Shown: positions 25,897-34,494, counted from the stretch's first letter. The stretch is DNA of 64,000 nt from Magnetospirillum sp. WYHS-4 (GCA_039908345.1 JAMOBD010000004.1:1-64000); one strand, 5' to 3'. Notes: generated by a model not told the origin, from the sequence alone. Translations and numbers: made by a program.

Positions 25897-25926
25897 TTAA
25901 TGACGTCTTCATGATGTATTTATAAT
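25897..25926 (+). promoter_or_regulatory. Candidate promoter of the molybdoenzyme operon
   Basis: A perfect TATAAT (25921-25926) lies in an AT-rich stretch about 90 bases before the first operon start. TTAATG at 18-base spacing is a weak -35, which would suit an activator-dependent promoter. No FNR-type palindrome was found. Confidence 0.4.
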
Positions 25927-26013
25927 CTATTACCCATGTTAATCGTGTGGACTTTTCATGTTTCCCTGGGGTACCCTCTCCCAAACATGGCCCATGGGAG
26001 GGGAGCGCCGAAG

Positions 26014-28593
26014 ATGTTCTCGACACGCCGGGATTTTCTCAAGGGAATGGGCTCATTGGCCGCCGTCGCTTCGGGGGCCGGAATCGTACCGGCCTTTCCC
26101 AAGGTCGGAGTGGCGGCGCCGGGCCCCGTCATCGAAGAGTCCGTCAAGACCGTCTGCGTCCACTGCGTCAACTTCTGCGCCCTGGAGGTGAAGAAGGCGG
26201 GAGGCGTCATCCAGGCGATCCAGCCCGACGCCGCGCGGCGGGATATCTATAACCACGGCATCTGTCCCAAGGGCGTGGCCGGCGCCTTCACTGCTTACAA
26301 TCCGTACCGGGTCAAGACCCCCCTCAAGCGGACCAATCCCAAGAAGGGCCTGAACGAGGACCCGAAGTGGGTGGAAATCTCCTGGGACGAGGCCTTCAAC
26401 ACGATCACGGAGCGCCTGGCCAAGATCAAGGCCGACAATCCCTCCAAGCTGATCTGGCAGCACGGCCACGGCAAATACCTGATCGGCGACAATTTCCCCA
26501 AGGCCTTCTGCAAGGCCTTCGGCACGCCCAACGTCATCCATCGCACCACCACCTGCGAGTCGGCTCGCCACGTGGCGGACGACATCACCTGGGGCTATCA
26601 CGGCTTCCTGCCGGACATCGAGAATTGCAACCTGTTCGTGGTGTTCGGCTCCAACTACTTCGAGGCGGAGCAGTTCGCCCGCTGGATGGACCATGCCGTC
26701 ACCCGCGCCAAGGAGCGCGGCATGAAGGTGGTGGTGGTGGAACCGCGCCTGTCCCATCCCGCCGCCAAGGCCGACATGTGGATTCCCATCCGTCCCGGCA
26801 AGGACGTGGTCCTGGTGCTGGCGCTGACCAAGCTGCTGATCGACGACGGCAAGGTGGACGAGCCGTTCCTCGTCACCTACACCAACGCTCCGCAACTGGT
26901 GGGGGCCGACGGTCTGGTGTTGCGCGACGGCGAGGGCAAGCCCCTGGTCTGGGATACCGCCAGCAAATCCGCCAAGCCCTTCACCGAGGGTGTGACGCCG
27001 GCCCTGCGCGGCGCCTTCACCGTGGACGGCAAGCCGGTCCGGACCGGTTTCGACGTCTACGCCGACAGCTTGAAGGACATGACGCCCGAGGCGGCGGGCG
27101 AGATCGCTGGTGTTCCGGCCGAGACCATCCGCGAGCTGGCGGCCATGATCGCCCGCGAAATCCGCCTTGGCACCACCACCAATCTGGGTGATTTCAGCCA
27201 CCGCTACCGTCCGGTCTCCCTGCACACCTGGCGCGGCATGTCGGCGCGCGAGCACGGTGTGCAGACTTGGCGTTCCGCCCTGATGCTGCAGATGATCCTT
27301 GGCATTCCCGATGCCATCGGCGGCCACAAATTGGGCCGGGTGTTCAACAGCCCGGCCTACATGGAACCCTCCAAGTGCGAATACCCGCCGAAGCGGGTGG
27401 ACCTGGCCAAGAGCGTCTACTTCCCCAACGGCCATCACGACGTCTGCCAGCAGGTCGCCCTGACGGTTCTCGATCCGAAGGCCTACGGCCTCAAGTACGA
27501 ACCGGAGATGCAGATCTTCTATGCGACCAACCGGCCGGCATCGACGTCGGATACCGACGTCCAGTACCGCTCCCTGGAAAAGACCTTCAACGTCACCATC
27601 GAAGTGCACATGAGCGAGACGGCCTGGATGTCCGACATCATCCTGCCGGACCTCAACTACCTGGAATCCTGGCACTTCGCCCCGGTCCGTGCCAATCCGC
27701 ACGCCAAGCACACGGGTATCCGCCAGCCGGTGGTCAATGCCTACAACCTGAAGCACGACGGCTTCACCATCCTCTGGGAACTGGCCAAGCGCCTGGACCT
27801 CCGGGACAAGTACGTGGACGCCATCAACGAAACCTGGAAGCTCAAGGAACATACCTTCCAGAAGGGTCGCGACTACACGCCCAAGGAATCCGTCGAGGTC
27901 CTCTGGCTGAACGCCACGAAGGGCAAGCCCTTCGAAGTCGCTCTGAAGGACGGTTTCGTCGGCGGGCAGCAAAAGCCTGCCGATGTCTACACCAAGGGCA
28001 TCGAGGACAAGTTCAAGGGGCCCGGCAAGCCGAAGATGCAGTTCTATGCCGATTCTATGGTCGGCACCTTCGCCAAGCTGAAGAAAACGGTCGAGAAGGA
28101 AGGCATCAAGAATATCGACCTGGAGCGTTACCTGATCGCCTATTCGCCTTTCCCCCTGAAGGATCACGCCTTCCCGGTACCGCATCGGGAGGCGGGCCAT
28201 CTGCCCTTCTACCTGATCACCTTCAAGCGGATGTACCGCAACCAGACGGCTTGTTCGAACACCAATCCGATCCTGAACTTCGCCCTGGGCAAGGATACCC
28301 AGGAGAATCACGTCATGATGAACGGCTCGGCGGCGGCCAAGCTGGGCATCAAGGACGGCGACATGGTCACGGTCGAAAGCCGCATCGGCAAGGTGACGGG
28401 AAAGTGCAAGCTCACCGAGGGCATCCGTCCCGACACCATCGGCATCTCCTACCATTACGGCCATGCCATCGCCGGCTGGCCCGAGTATTCCCGCAAGGGT
28501 ATCGACGTGAACCGCATCCTGGAGCTTCACCCCGACCTCATCTCGGGCATGAACTCCTTCAACGACACCAAGTGCAACGTCACGAAGGCATAG
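26014..28593 (+). CDS. Molybdopterin-dependent oxidoreductase, catalytic subunit (PsrA/PhsA/ArrA-like)
   Basis: 859 residues of the DMSO-reductase superfamily. TAT signal RRDFLKG at residues 5-11, followed by a hydrophobic stretch, so it is exported folded with cofactor to the periplasm. Cys48, Cys51, Cys55 and Cys84 (CVHCVNFC, GICPKG) would bind a 4Fe-4S cluster. Cys181 (TTTCESARH) is at the molybdenum-ligand position, as in thiosulfate, polysulfide and arsenate reductases. The C-terminal pterin-binding domain is present. The neighbours are an Fe-S subunit, two cytochromes c, a TorD chaperone and a cytochrome b, giving a complete quinol-linked respiratory enzyme. The substrate is unknown; a sulfur oxyanion or polysulfide is favoured by the nearby aprBA, arsenate or selenate is possible. 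Confidence 0.9.
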   Translation: MFSTRRDFLKGMGSLAAVASGAGIVPAFPKVGVAAPGPVIEESVKTVCVHCVNFCALEVKKAGGVIQAIQPDAARRDIYNHGICPKGVAGAFTAYNPYRVKTPLKRTNPKKGLNEDPKWVEISWDEAFNTITERLAKIKADNPSKLIWQHGHGKYLIGDNFPKAFCKAFGTPNVIHRTTTCESARHVADDITWGYHGFLPDIENCNLFVVFGSNYFEAEQFARWMDHAVTRAKERGMKVVVVEPRLSHPAAKADMWIPIRPGKDVVLVLALTKLLIDDGKVDEPFLVTYTNAPQLVGADGLVLRDGEGKPLVWDTASKSAKPFTEGVTPALRGAFTVDGKPVRTGFDVYADSLKDMTPEAAGEIAGVPAETIRELAAMIAREIRLGTTTNLGDFSHRYRPVSLHTWRGMSAREHGVQTWRSALMLQMILGIPDAIGGHKLGRVFNSPAYMEPSKCEYPPKRVDLAKSVYFPNGHHDVCQQVALTVLDPKAYGLKYEPEMQIFYATNRPASTSDTDVQYRSLEKTFNVTIEVHMSETAWMSDIILPDLNYLESWHFAPVRANPHAKHTGIRQPVVNAYNLKHDGFTILWELAKRLDLRDKYVDAINETWKLKEHTFQKGRDYTPKESVEVLWLNATKGKPFEVALKDGFVGGQQKPADVYTKGIEDKFKGPGKPKMQFYADSMVGTFAKLKKTVEKEGIKNIDLERYLIAYSPFPLKDHAFPVPHREAGHLPFYLITFKRMYRNQTACSNTNPILNFALGKDTQENHVMMNGSAAAKLGIKDGDMVTVESRIGKVTGKCKLTEGIRPDTIGISYHYGHAIAGWPEYSRKGIDVNRILELHPDLISGMNSFNDTKCNVTKA

Positions 28594-28606
28594 GGGGGCC
28601 ACGGTC

Positions 28607-29296
28607 ATGAAGCTGGTTCGGGTGATCGATACCAAGCGCTGCATGGGATGCCGGGCCTGCGTGGCCGCCTGCGCGGTGGAAAACCACTTCACGCCGGGGG
28701 CGCCCTGGAACGTGATGATCGAGTCCGAGGGCGGGACGTTCCCCAACGTCTACCGCACCTTCGTCACCATGAACTGCATGCACTGCGAGAATCCGTCTTG
28801 CAAGCTGGCCTGCGACAAGGCCGGCTTCAAGGCCATCTCCAAGAATGCCCAGGGCGTGGTGCTGATCGATTACGAGAAGTGTTCCGGATGCGGCTACTGC
28901 GCGGCCGTCTGTCCCTACGGCGTGCCCCAGGTCAACGGCGCCAAGCTGGGAGCCCTCTATCCCGGACAGGGGCCGACCCCGCCCGAGGCATTGCCCGCGG
29001 AAGGGCGCCATCCCACCCACCGCAAGAAACCCAATGTCGCGGAGAAATGTACCTTCTGCTGGCACAAGCTGGAAAAGGCGATCCAGGCGGGCAAGGCCGA
29101 TCGCATCGGCAAGGACCCGGAATTCACGCCGGCCTGCGACATCGTCTGCCCCGTGGACGCCCGCGTCTTTGGGGACATCGAGGACCCGAACTCCAACGTC
29201 GCCCGCCAGATCGGCGCGCGCAAGGCGGCCCAGATCAAGCGGGATTACGGTACCCGGCCTCAAGTCTACTACGTGCTGGAAGCGGGAGAAGTGTGA
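28607..29296 (+). CDS. Four-cluster ferredoxin-like electron-transfer subunit (DmsB/PhsB-like)
   Basis: 229 residues with the cysteine groups of a four 4Fe-4S iron-sulfur subunit: CMGCRACVAAC, CMHCENPSCKLAC, CSGCGYCAAVCPYG and CTFCWHKLE with CDIVCPVDA. It shuttles electrons between the molybdoenzyme and the cytochromes. It has no signal peptide, so it is expected to be co-exported with the TAT-tagged catalytic subunit. It starts 13 bases after that gene, and its TGA overlaps the next ATG by one base. Confidence 0.95.
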   Translation: MKLVRVIDTKRCMGCRACVAACAVENHFTPGAPWNVMIESEGGTFPNVYRTFVTMNCMHCENPSCKLACDKAGFKAISKNAQGVVLIDYEKCSGCGYCAAVCPYGVPQVNGAKLGALYPGQGPTPPEALPAEGRHPTHRKKPNVAEKCTFCWHKLEKAIQAGKADRIGKDPEFTPACDIVCPVDARVFGDIEDPNSNVARQIGARKAAQIKRDYGTRPQVYYVLEAGEV

Positions 29297-29667
29297 TGAG
29301 AACTCTGGTTCTGCTCGCCGCCTTCGTGCTTTCCCTCTCCACGGCCTTCGCCCAGGAGGCCGCGCCGCCCAAGCCGGAAGGCGCCGGCATCCTGGCGGTC
29401 AAGCTGCGCGAGGGGGACATTAATCCCGGCGACAAGTACAATCTGGAAGTGGGGAGCCGCTTCCACAGCATCCACACCAAGTACATGGCCATCGGCTGCC
29501 AGACCTGCCATGCCGGAGTGAAGTTCCCCGAGAACGTCCAGTTCCTGCGCCGCGAGGAATTCCCCCTAGCCGCCTACCCCGGTGCCGTGGATCGCGGAAC
29601 TTGCCTGGGCTGCCATCGCGGCAAGGACAACATGGCTACCCAATTCTACGAAGCGACGGTGAAGTGA
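29296..29667 (+). CDS. Periplasmic di-haem cytochrome c
   Basis: 123 residues. Signal peptide MRTLVLLAAFVLSLSTAFA with cleavage before QEA. There are two CxxCH haem sites, CQTCH (68-72) and CLGCH (103-107), plus extra His residues (FHSIH) that could be distal ligands. It resembles the short cytochrome c7/c3-type proteins. It starts in the TGATG overlap with the ferredoxin gene. It probably links the ferredoxin or catalytic subunit with the hepta-haem protein. Confidence 0.9.
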   Translation: MRTLVLLAAFVLSLSTAFAQEAAPPKPEGAGILAVKLREGDINPGDKYNLEVGSRFHSIHTKYMAIGCQTCHAGVKFPENVQFLRREEFPLAAYPGAVDRGTCLGCHRGKDNMATQFYEATVK

Positions 29668-30296
29668 TGGGGGCGGAACGGTCCCCGGAAAGCCGGCAGC
29701 GGGCCGAGGCCTACTGGTTCCTGGCCTCCCTGTTCGCCGGCCCGCCGGAAGCCAACCAACTGGTCCGGCTGACGGCCCTGGACGTCCAGTCGGATGGACC
29801 GGCCGGCGAAATCGTCGCTACCTTACGGAGCGAGTCCCCAGCCGAATTGGCGGATCGCTTGGCGGTCGAGCACATCCGGCTGTTCGGAGGTCTGCGCGAG
29901 GGGTATGGCCCCCCGCCCCCGTATGAATCCCTGTGGCGCGAAGGGCGCATGATGGGCGAGGCCGCCGCCGCCGCCATGCGGGCCTATGGGGAGGCCGGCT
30001 TCCAGCCCGAGGGGCGCTGGGGTCCGCCGGACCATCTGGCCGAGGAACTGCGCTTCGTCGCCGCTCTGGCCAATGGCGAGGGCGATGCCCGGGAGGCAGG
30101 GCGGAAGGACGAGGCTTGGTGGGCGCGGGAACGTCAGGCCGATTTCGTCGAACGCCACCTGATGGGCTGGGTTCCCGATTATTGCCGCGCCCTGGAAAGC
30201 CAAGCGAGGGAGCCGCTGTACCAGGCACTCGCCAGGATCACCGTGGAAACCGTGGCGGGAGACGCCCGTTATCTGCGCGAGGATGGCCTCGACTGA
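29667..30296 (+). CDS. TorD/DmsD-family maturation chaperone
   Basis: 209 residues, mostly helical, with EHIRLFGG and PPPYESLWREG, typical of the TorD family (the Y-E-S motif). These chaperones bind the TAT signal and the apoenzyme of molybdoenzymes until the cofactor is inserted. Start and previous stop overlap as TGATG, and it sits inside the operon, so it is dedicated to the catalytic subunit. An open frame extends 22 codons upstream but without a start signal. Confidence 0.9.
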   Translation: MGAERSPESRQRAEAYWFLASLFAGPPEANQLVRLTALDVQSDGPAGEIVATLRSESPAELADRLAVEHIRLFGGLREGYGPPPPYESLWREGRMMGEAAAAAMRAYGEAGFQPEGRWGPPDHLAEELRFVAALANGEGDAREAGRKDEAWWARERQADFVERHLMGWVPDYCRALESQAREPLYQALARITVETVAGDARYLREDGLD

Positions 30297-30343
30297 GGAT
30301 GAGAGAGATTGATCGGAGCCGCGAACGGCTCCAAGGGGGAGAG

Positions 30344-31342
30344 ATGATCACCGCTCTGCACCATCGCCCGGTCGGGGTCGCGCTGCTTCTTCTGGCCGCC
30401 TTGCTGCTGGCGGGGCCGGCCTGGGCACAGACCCTGGGCGCCGCACCCAAGGACCCGGAAACCATCGAGCAGGTCCGCAAATGGAACGCGGAATGCCTGG
30501 AATGCCATGTCGAGGCCGCGTTGCGCCGGCCGCCCCGTGAGGGCATGGATTTGGTCAAGCTTGGCCAAGCTCTGACCGATCCCGAGGCTTACGCCAAGTC
30601 CAATCACGCCGGCATGGCCTGCAAGACCTGCCATCTGGGCGCCTATCGGGAATATCCCCACGCCGGAGCCGTGAAGGAAAAGGCCAGGACCCTGGAGTGC
30701 AACGAGTGCCACGCCCAGCAGACTTGGCGGGTCGAGGAGCAGGTGGCGAAAAGTACCCACGCCAAGAAGCTGAAGGACAAGTTCACCTGCAACACCTGCC
30801 ACAACGCCCACGTCTACGCCAAGGCGGAGATCCTGAAAGATTCGGCGAAGATCGTCGCCCAGGACAACGGCATGTGCATGGGCTGCCACGACTCCGACAA
30901 GAAATTCGTCGAATTCGGCGGCATCCTGATTCCAGGCAAGAAGCGACCCGACATCGACGCCATCCACAAGTGGCTGCCCAACACCAAGCGGCACTGGCAG
31001 GCGGTGCGCTGCATCGAATGCCATACGCCCAAGGCCACCACCCGGACCCTGGCCATGTCCCATGAGGTTCTGAACAAGGAGAAGGCGCAGAAGGATTGCG
31101 TCGTCTGCCATACCAAGGACACCGCGCTCCGGACCAGCCTCTACCGCTGGACCGCCGAGGAAGAGGCCTCCAAGCTCGGCTTCCTGAATAGCGCCATCCT
31201 GGGCGAGTCCTACGTCATCGGCGCCACCCGCAACGCCTATCTCGATTTCTTCGGCCTGGGACTGGTGGGGTTGACCTTCGCCGGTGTGGTGGGCCACGGC
31301 ATCATCCGCATCCTGGTCGGGCGGAAGAGGAGGGATCCATGA
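30344..31342 (+). CDS. Membrane-anchored hepta-haem cytochrome c
   Basis: 332 residues. Signal peptide (VGVALLLLAALLLAGPAWA) and seven CxxCH sites with Cys51, 93, 119, 149, 178, 223 and 252 as first cysteines (CLECH, CKTCH, CNECH, CNTCH, CMGCH, CIECH, CVVCH). One C-terminal membrane segment (FFGLGLVGLTFAGVVGHGII) is followed by an Arg/Lys anchor. Seven haems on a tail-anchored periplasmic protein is an unusual partner for a PsrA-type enzyme. It overlaps the cytochrome b gene by four bases (ATGA). GGGGGAGAG precedes the start. It likely takes electrons from the cytochrome b. Confidence 0.92.
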   Translation: MITALHHRPVGVALLLLAALLLAGPAWAQTLGAAPKDPETIEQVRKWNAECLECHVEAALRRPPREGMDLVKLGQALTDPEAYAKSNHAGMACKTCHLGAYREYPHAGAVKEKARTLECNECHAQQTWRVEEQVAKSTHAKKLKDKFTCNTCHNAHVYAKAEILKDSAKIVAQDNGMCMGCHDSDKKFVEFGGILIPGKKRPDIDAIHKWLPNTKRHWQAVRCIECHTPKATTRTLAMSHEVLNKEKAQKDCVVCHTKDTALRTSLYRWTAEEEASKLGFLNSAILGESYVIGATRNAYLDFFGLGLVGLTFAGVVGHGIIRILVGRKRRDP

Positions 31343-31953
31343 GCCATCGCATCTTCATCCTGCCGCTGTGGATCCGGCTTTGGCACTGGACCAATGCCCT
31401 GCTGATCATCACCCTGACGGTCACCGGGGCCAGCCTCCACTTCGCCGATCCCACACTTCCGCTGGTTCCCTTCGCCACGGCGGCGCGGGTCCATGACGTC
31501 GCCGGATTGTCCCTGGCCGGCCTATACGGCTTCTTCGTGATCGCCAACATCGTCAGCGGCAACTGGTGGCAGTACGTTCCCAAGCCCGGAGGGTTCGTGG
31601 AACGCTGCGCCCGCCAGACCCGGTTCTACCTGTTCGGCATCTTCAAGGGCGAGGTCCACCCATATCCGCCGACCAAGGAGGCGAACTTCAATTCGCTGCA
31701 GCAGATCGTCTACTGGATCATCATGTATTTCTTCATGCCGCTGCTGGTGCTGACGGGGCTCATCTTCCAGTGGCCCGACCTGGCCCCGAAGCGCATCTTC
31801 GGCATGGATGGCCTGGTGCCGGTGGCGGTGCTTCACTACTTGGTCGGCATCGTCATCGTCAGTTTTATGGTCGCCCACATCTACCTGGGTACCACCGGCG
31901 TCAAGGTCACCAGCCTGTTCAAGATGATGATCACCGGCTGGCACGAGGAATAG
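31339..31953 (+). CDS. Cytochrome b (b561/FdhI/PhsC-like), quinone-linked membrane subunit
   Basis: 204 residues with four membrane segments: LLIITLTVTGASLHF, VAGLSLAGLYGFFVIANIV, IVYWIIMYFFMPLLVLTGLI and VAVLHYLVGIVIVSFMVAH. Candidate haem-b histidines are WIRLWHW, VHDVAGL, AVLHYLVG and FMVAHIY, as in formate dehydrogenase gamma and thiosulfate reductase cytochrome b. It exchanges electrons with the quinone pool. It is the last gene of the operon and overlaps the hepta-haem gene by four bases. Confidence 0.92.
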   Translation: MSHRIFILPLWIRLWHWTNALLIITLTVTGASLHFADPTLPLVPFATAARVHDVAGLSLAGLYGFFVIANIVSGNWWQYVPKPGGFVERCARQTRFYLFGIFKGEVHPYPPTKEANFNSLQQIVYWIIMYFFMPLLVLTGLIFQWPDLAPKRIFGMDGLVPVAVLHYLVGIVIVSFMVAHIYLGTTGVKVTSLFKMMITGWHEE

Positions 31954-32013
31954 GCTCTCTCCTCGTTCAGGCAAAGGAATCCTGATTTTCCAGTGACCAT
32001 CTTCATTCCGTCC

Positions 32014-32039
32014 GGTGCGCCATTCTTTCAATGACTTAG
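32014..32039 (+). other. Second att-like copy of the tRNA-Arg 3' end
   Basis: GGTGCGCCATT repeats the tRNA-Arg 3' end exactly; after three divergent bases the copy continues TCAATG-AC-TTAG against TCAATG-GG-TTAG at the tRNA. It lies 61 bases after the cytochrome b stop and about 80 bases before an integrase remnant, as expected for one end of a tRNA-targeted element. Confidence 0.6.
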
Positions 32040-32067
32040 AAAGAATCCCTTCCCCGCCAGACCGTGA

Positions 32068-32087
32068 TTTGGGACAATTTTGGGACA
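32068..32087 (+). repeat. Short direct repeat next to the att-like site
   Basis: TTTGGGACA occurs twice with two bases between. Such GGGACA repeats often lie near integrase genes and may be arm-type recombinase binding sites. Confidence 0.4.
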
Positions 32088-32118
32088 GTCGGCTCCCAAA
32101 GTTCCCCGGAGGTTGGCG

Positions 32119-32343
32119 ATGGCGACCCTCATGTAGCGCGGCAAGGCCTGGCAGGCGAAGGTCCGCAAGGTCGGCTACGCCGTCCAGACGGCGACCTTCG
32201 ACACCAAGCCCGAGGCCGAGGCCTGGGCGGCGGTCATCGAATCCGAGATGGCGCGGTCGGTTTTCGTGGATCGTTCGGCAGCCGAAAAGACGTCCCTCGG
32301 GGAAGGCCGAAGGCATGCAGATGGGGGCAGGGGCGAAGCATGA
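32119..32343 (+). pseudogene. Tyrosine-recombinase (phage integrase) N-terminal remnant
   Basis: MATLM is followed by an in-frame TAG, then RGKAWQAKVRKVGY, TFDTKPEAEAWA and ESEMARSVFVDRSAAEKTSLGE. This is the N-terminal DNA-binding domain typical of integrases (QAKVR, ETKAEAEAWA, DRSEAE). The reading ends at a TGA after about 73 codons, and the catalytic domain is missing. The start region and the loss of the C-terminus show decay. Confidence 0.8.
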
Positions 32344-32434
32344 AGACATACAGCGTTTATCGGAATGATAAAATCGGCAAGGCGGTCGCCGTTGGCCCAT
32401 GGCTTCAACTGGTTTGCGATTTTTTGCCTAAATC
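32340..32434 (+). pseudogene. DUF2628-like gene fragment with frameshift
   Basis: MKTYSVYRNDKIGKAVAV matches the DUF2628 N-terminus. The family's next block (GFSWPAFFF-like) appears as AHGFNWFAIFCL in the next frame, so one base has been gained or lost near 32396. Nothing downstream continues the protein. It is a truncated remnant joined to the integrase debris. Confidence 0.5.
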
Positions 32435-32438
32435 GCGC

Positions 32439-32993
32439 TCAGGCGACATGCTCAAGGGTCTCGGCGACGAAGCCGTTGAGGCTCTTTCCCTTCCGTGCCG
32501 CTGCATCGGCGATGCGGCGATGTAGCTCCGGGCCAATCCGCACCGTGAAGCTTCCCGAATACGGCTTCTCCGGCTCCTTCCCCCTTTCCCGGCACCACTC
32601 CCTATAGTCCGCGATAGTGTCGGCAAAGGCAGTTTTCAGTTCAATGATGGTTCGTCCCTGAAAGGTCAACACGTCACGGGTGTTGACCACCTCCCCGTGG
32701 AACAACCCGGCCTCTTCGTCCAATTCGACCGTGGCGATATAGCGCCGCGTCACGCTGCCGGTGGAATGGCCCAACAGGGCGACGACGGTGGGCTCGGTAC
32801 GGCCCTTTTCATTCGCAAGCGAGGCAAAGCCATGCCGCCCGGCTGATCTAATGAATACCTTCCGTTTGTCGGATCGGCGGGAAGGATGCATGACGCTTCC
32901 AGTTCGGCCAGATTTTCCAGACGGTGCGGTGCAGGACCCTTTGATATCTTGCGTGAAGGCGTCGGGCCCTTGCCAGATGGAACCGGATGGCAC
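32439..32993 (-). pseudogene. Chimaera: integrase C-terminal fragment fused to HicB-type antitoxin
   Basis: The first half (about residues 52-92) reads RHGFASLANEKGRTEP and TVVALLGHSTGSVTRRY, the end of a tyrosine recombinase (R-H-x-x-x, GH). From IATVELDEEAGLFHGEVV onward it is a HicB-like antitoxin, ending with the ribbon-helix-helix-like FTVRIGPELHRRIADAAA and KSLNGFVAETLEHVA. The join at RRY-IATVELDEE falls where a HicB protein would read YxATVEFDEE, so the two genes have recombined in frame. No HicA toxin was found beside it. It may still make a protein, but neither domain is complete at its N-terminus. Confidence 0.65.
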
Positions 32994-33022
32994 ACCCTGG
33001 GGACGAGGTAAAGGAGCCGTCC

Positions 33023-33601
33023 ATGCCCGTCGACTTTTCGAAGATCCTCGACAAGCTCAATGAATTGGAGGAGACCTTCGAGCGCGAGCTTGAGGAAGGT
33101 CGCCGCCGCTTCCACTACCAAGTCGTCGCCAAGAAGGTCCGCTTCGAACAGCAGAGGATCGATCTGCACCGCCGGCTACGGAAGGGGCCGGGGCGGTTCC
33201 TTGCCGAGTCCGGGGTATTGGCTCTTTTGGCCTCGCCCTTGGTTTACGCGCTCTTCCTGCCGCTGGCGTTGCTCGACCTGCTGGTCCTGATGTTCGTCCA
33301 CCTGGGCTTTCCGGTTTACGGCATCGCCAAGGTACGACGCGCCGACTACGTGGTTTTCGACCGCCATCAACTGGCCTATCTCAACCTGATCGAGAAGCTG
33401 AACTGCGTCTACTGCGGGTACGCCAACGGAGTGATCGCTTATGCTCGCGAGGTCGCCAGCCGTTCCGAAGCGCACTGGTGCCCGATCAAGCACGCCCGTC
33501 GCACCCGGGACCCGCACCGCCGCTACTGGCGGTTCGCCGAGTTTGGTGACGGCGAGGCCTACCGTCGGATCTCCGGCAACGATCCCGTTCGCCCCGACTA
33601 G
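33023..33601 (+). CDS. Conserved hypothetical membrane protein
   Basis: 192 residues. An N-terminal charged coiled coil (FSKILDKLNELEETFERELE) is followed by two membrane segments (LALLASPLVYALFLPLALL and LLVLMFVHLGFPVYGI). A cytoplasmic or periplasmic tail follows with CVYCGYANG, REVASRSEAHWCPIKHA, which could bind a metal through three Cys and a His. I do not know a named family. AAAGGAG precedes the ATG. It precedes the FkbM gene by 16 bases. Confidence 0.8.
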   Translation: MPVDFSKILDKLNELEETFERELEEGRRRFHYQVVAKKVRFEQQRIDLHRRLRKGPGRFLAESGVLALLASPLVYALFLPLALLDLLVLMFVHLGFPVYGIAKVRRADYVVFDRHQLAYLNLIEKLNCVYCGYANGVIAYAREVASRSEAHWCPIKHARRTRDPHRRYWRFAEFGDGEAYRRISGNDPVRPD

Positions 33602-33617
33602 AAAGGAATATCCCTCC

Positions 33618-34490
33618 ATGAACAAGGCCCCCGCCGCCGAAGCCTCCGTCGCCATTCGCCGGGGCCGGCATGGTCATTTCATGTATCTCCGCGGCGATGC
33701 CTATGTTGGGCGCAGCCTGGAACTCTACGGCGAATATTCCGAGGATGAGGTCCTGCTGTTTCGCCAGTTCGTCAAGCCCGGCGCCGTGGTGGTCGAAGCG
33801 GGCGCCAACATCGGCGCCCTTACGATCCCCCTGGCCCGCTTGGCGGGGCCCACCGGAAGGGTGGTGGCGATCGAGCCCCAACGTGCCCTGTTCAACGTCC
33901 TTTGCGGTAATCTGGCCCTCAACGGCCTGCTCAACGTCGTGCCCCTGCGCGCCGCCGCCGGCCGTGTCGCCGGCCAGACGATTCTTCCCGTCTTTCCCTA
34001 CCACGGAAAGGGTAATTACGGCGGGGTTTCGGTGGGCGATATCCAGGGCGCCGAAGCCAGGGAGGCCATTGCCGTAATCGCTCTCGACGACCTCAAGCTG
34101 CCCAGACTCGACCTGCTCAAGATCGACGTTGAAGGCAGCGAGTCGGAGGTCCTTGTCGGGACTGCCGAGACCATCCGCCGCCTGCGCCCCGCCCTGTACG
34201 TCGAAAACGACCGTCGCGAGAAGTCGGCGGCCCTCATCGCCCTCTTGCAAGAGATGGACTACGCCCTCTGGTGGCATCTGCCCCCCCTGTTCCGGGTCGA
34301 CAATTTCCACCGCAATCCGGACAACATTTTCGGCGTCATCGTATCGATCAACCTACTGGCACTGCCGCGCGAGAAAGGCCCCTCGGTCCAGGGCCTGCGC
34401 CCGGTGGCAGGGGCCGAGGACTGGTGGCGCGTCCCGGAAACGATCGAGCCCTCGGCACCGACGCCAAAAAAGAGAAAGAGAAAGAAGTAG
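33618..34490 (+). CDS. FkbM-family methyltransferase
   Basis: 290 residues. VVVEAGANIGALTIPLARL is the SAM-binding motif I, VVAIEPQRALFNVLCGNL motif II and DLLKIDVEGSE the FkbM signature. FkbM enzymes O-methylate sugars, polyketides or other small molecules. The C-terminal part ends in a lysine/arginine-rich tail (KKRKRKK). GAAAGGAA lies before the ATG. The target is unknown. Confidence 0.88.
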   Translation: MNKAPAAEASVAIRRGRHGHFMYLRGDAYVGRSLELYGEYSEDEVLLFRQFVKPGAVVVEAGANIGALTIPLARLAGPTGRVVAIEPQRALFNVLCGNLALNGLLNVVPLRAAAGRVAGQTILPVFPYHGKGNYGGVSVGDIQGAEAREAIAVIALDDLKLPRLDLLKIDVEGSESEVLVGTAETIRRLRPALYVENDRREKSAALIALLQEMDYALWWHLPPLFRVDNFHRNPDNIFGVIVSINLLALPREKGPSVQGLRPVAGAEDWWRVPETIEPSAPTPKKRKRKK

Positions 34491-34494
34491 GCGC

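Noticed and set aside
26053-28746. 897-codon minus-strand frame
   Set aside because: It is antisense to the molybdoenzyme gene, with no recognisable domains.
32439-32993. A complete HicAB toxin-antitoxin system
   Set aside because: No HicA (short double-stranded-RNA-binding-like protein) frame was found on either side, and the HicB N-terminus is replaced by integrase sequence.
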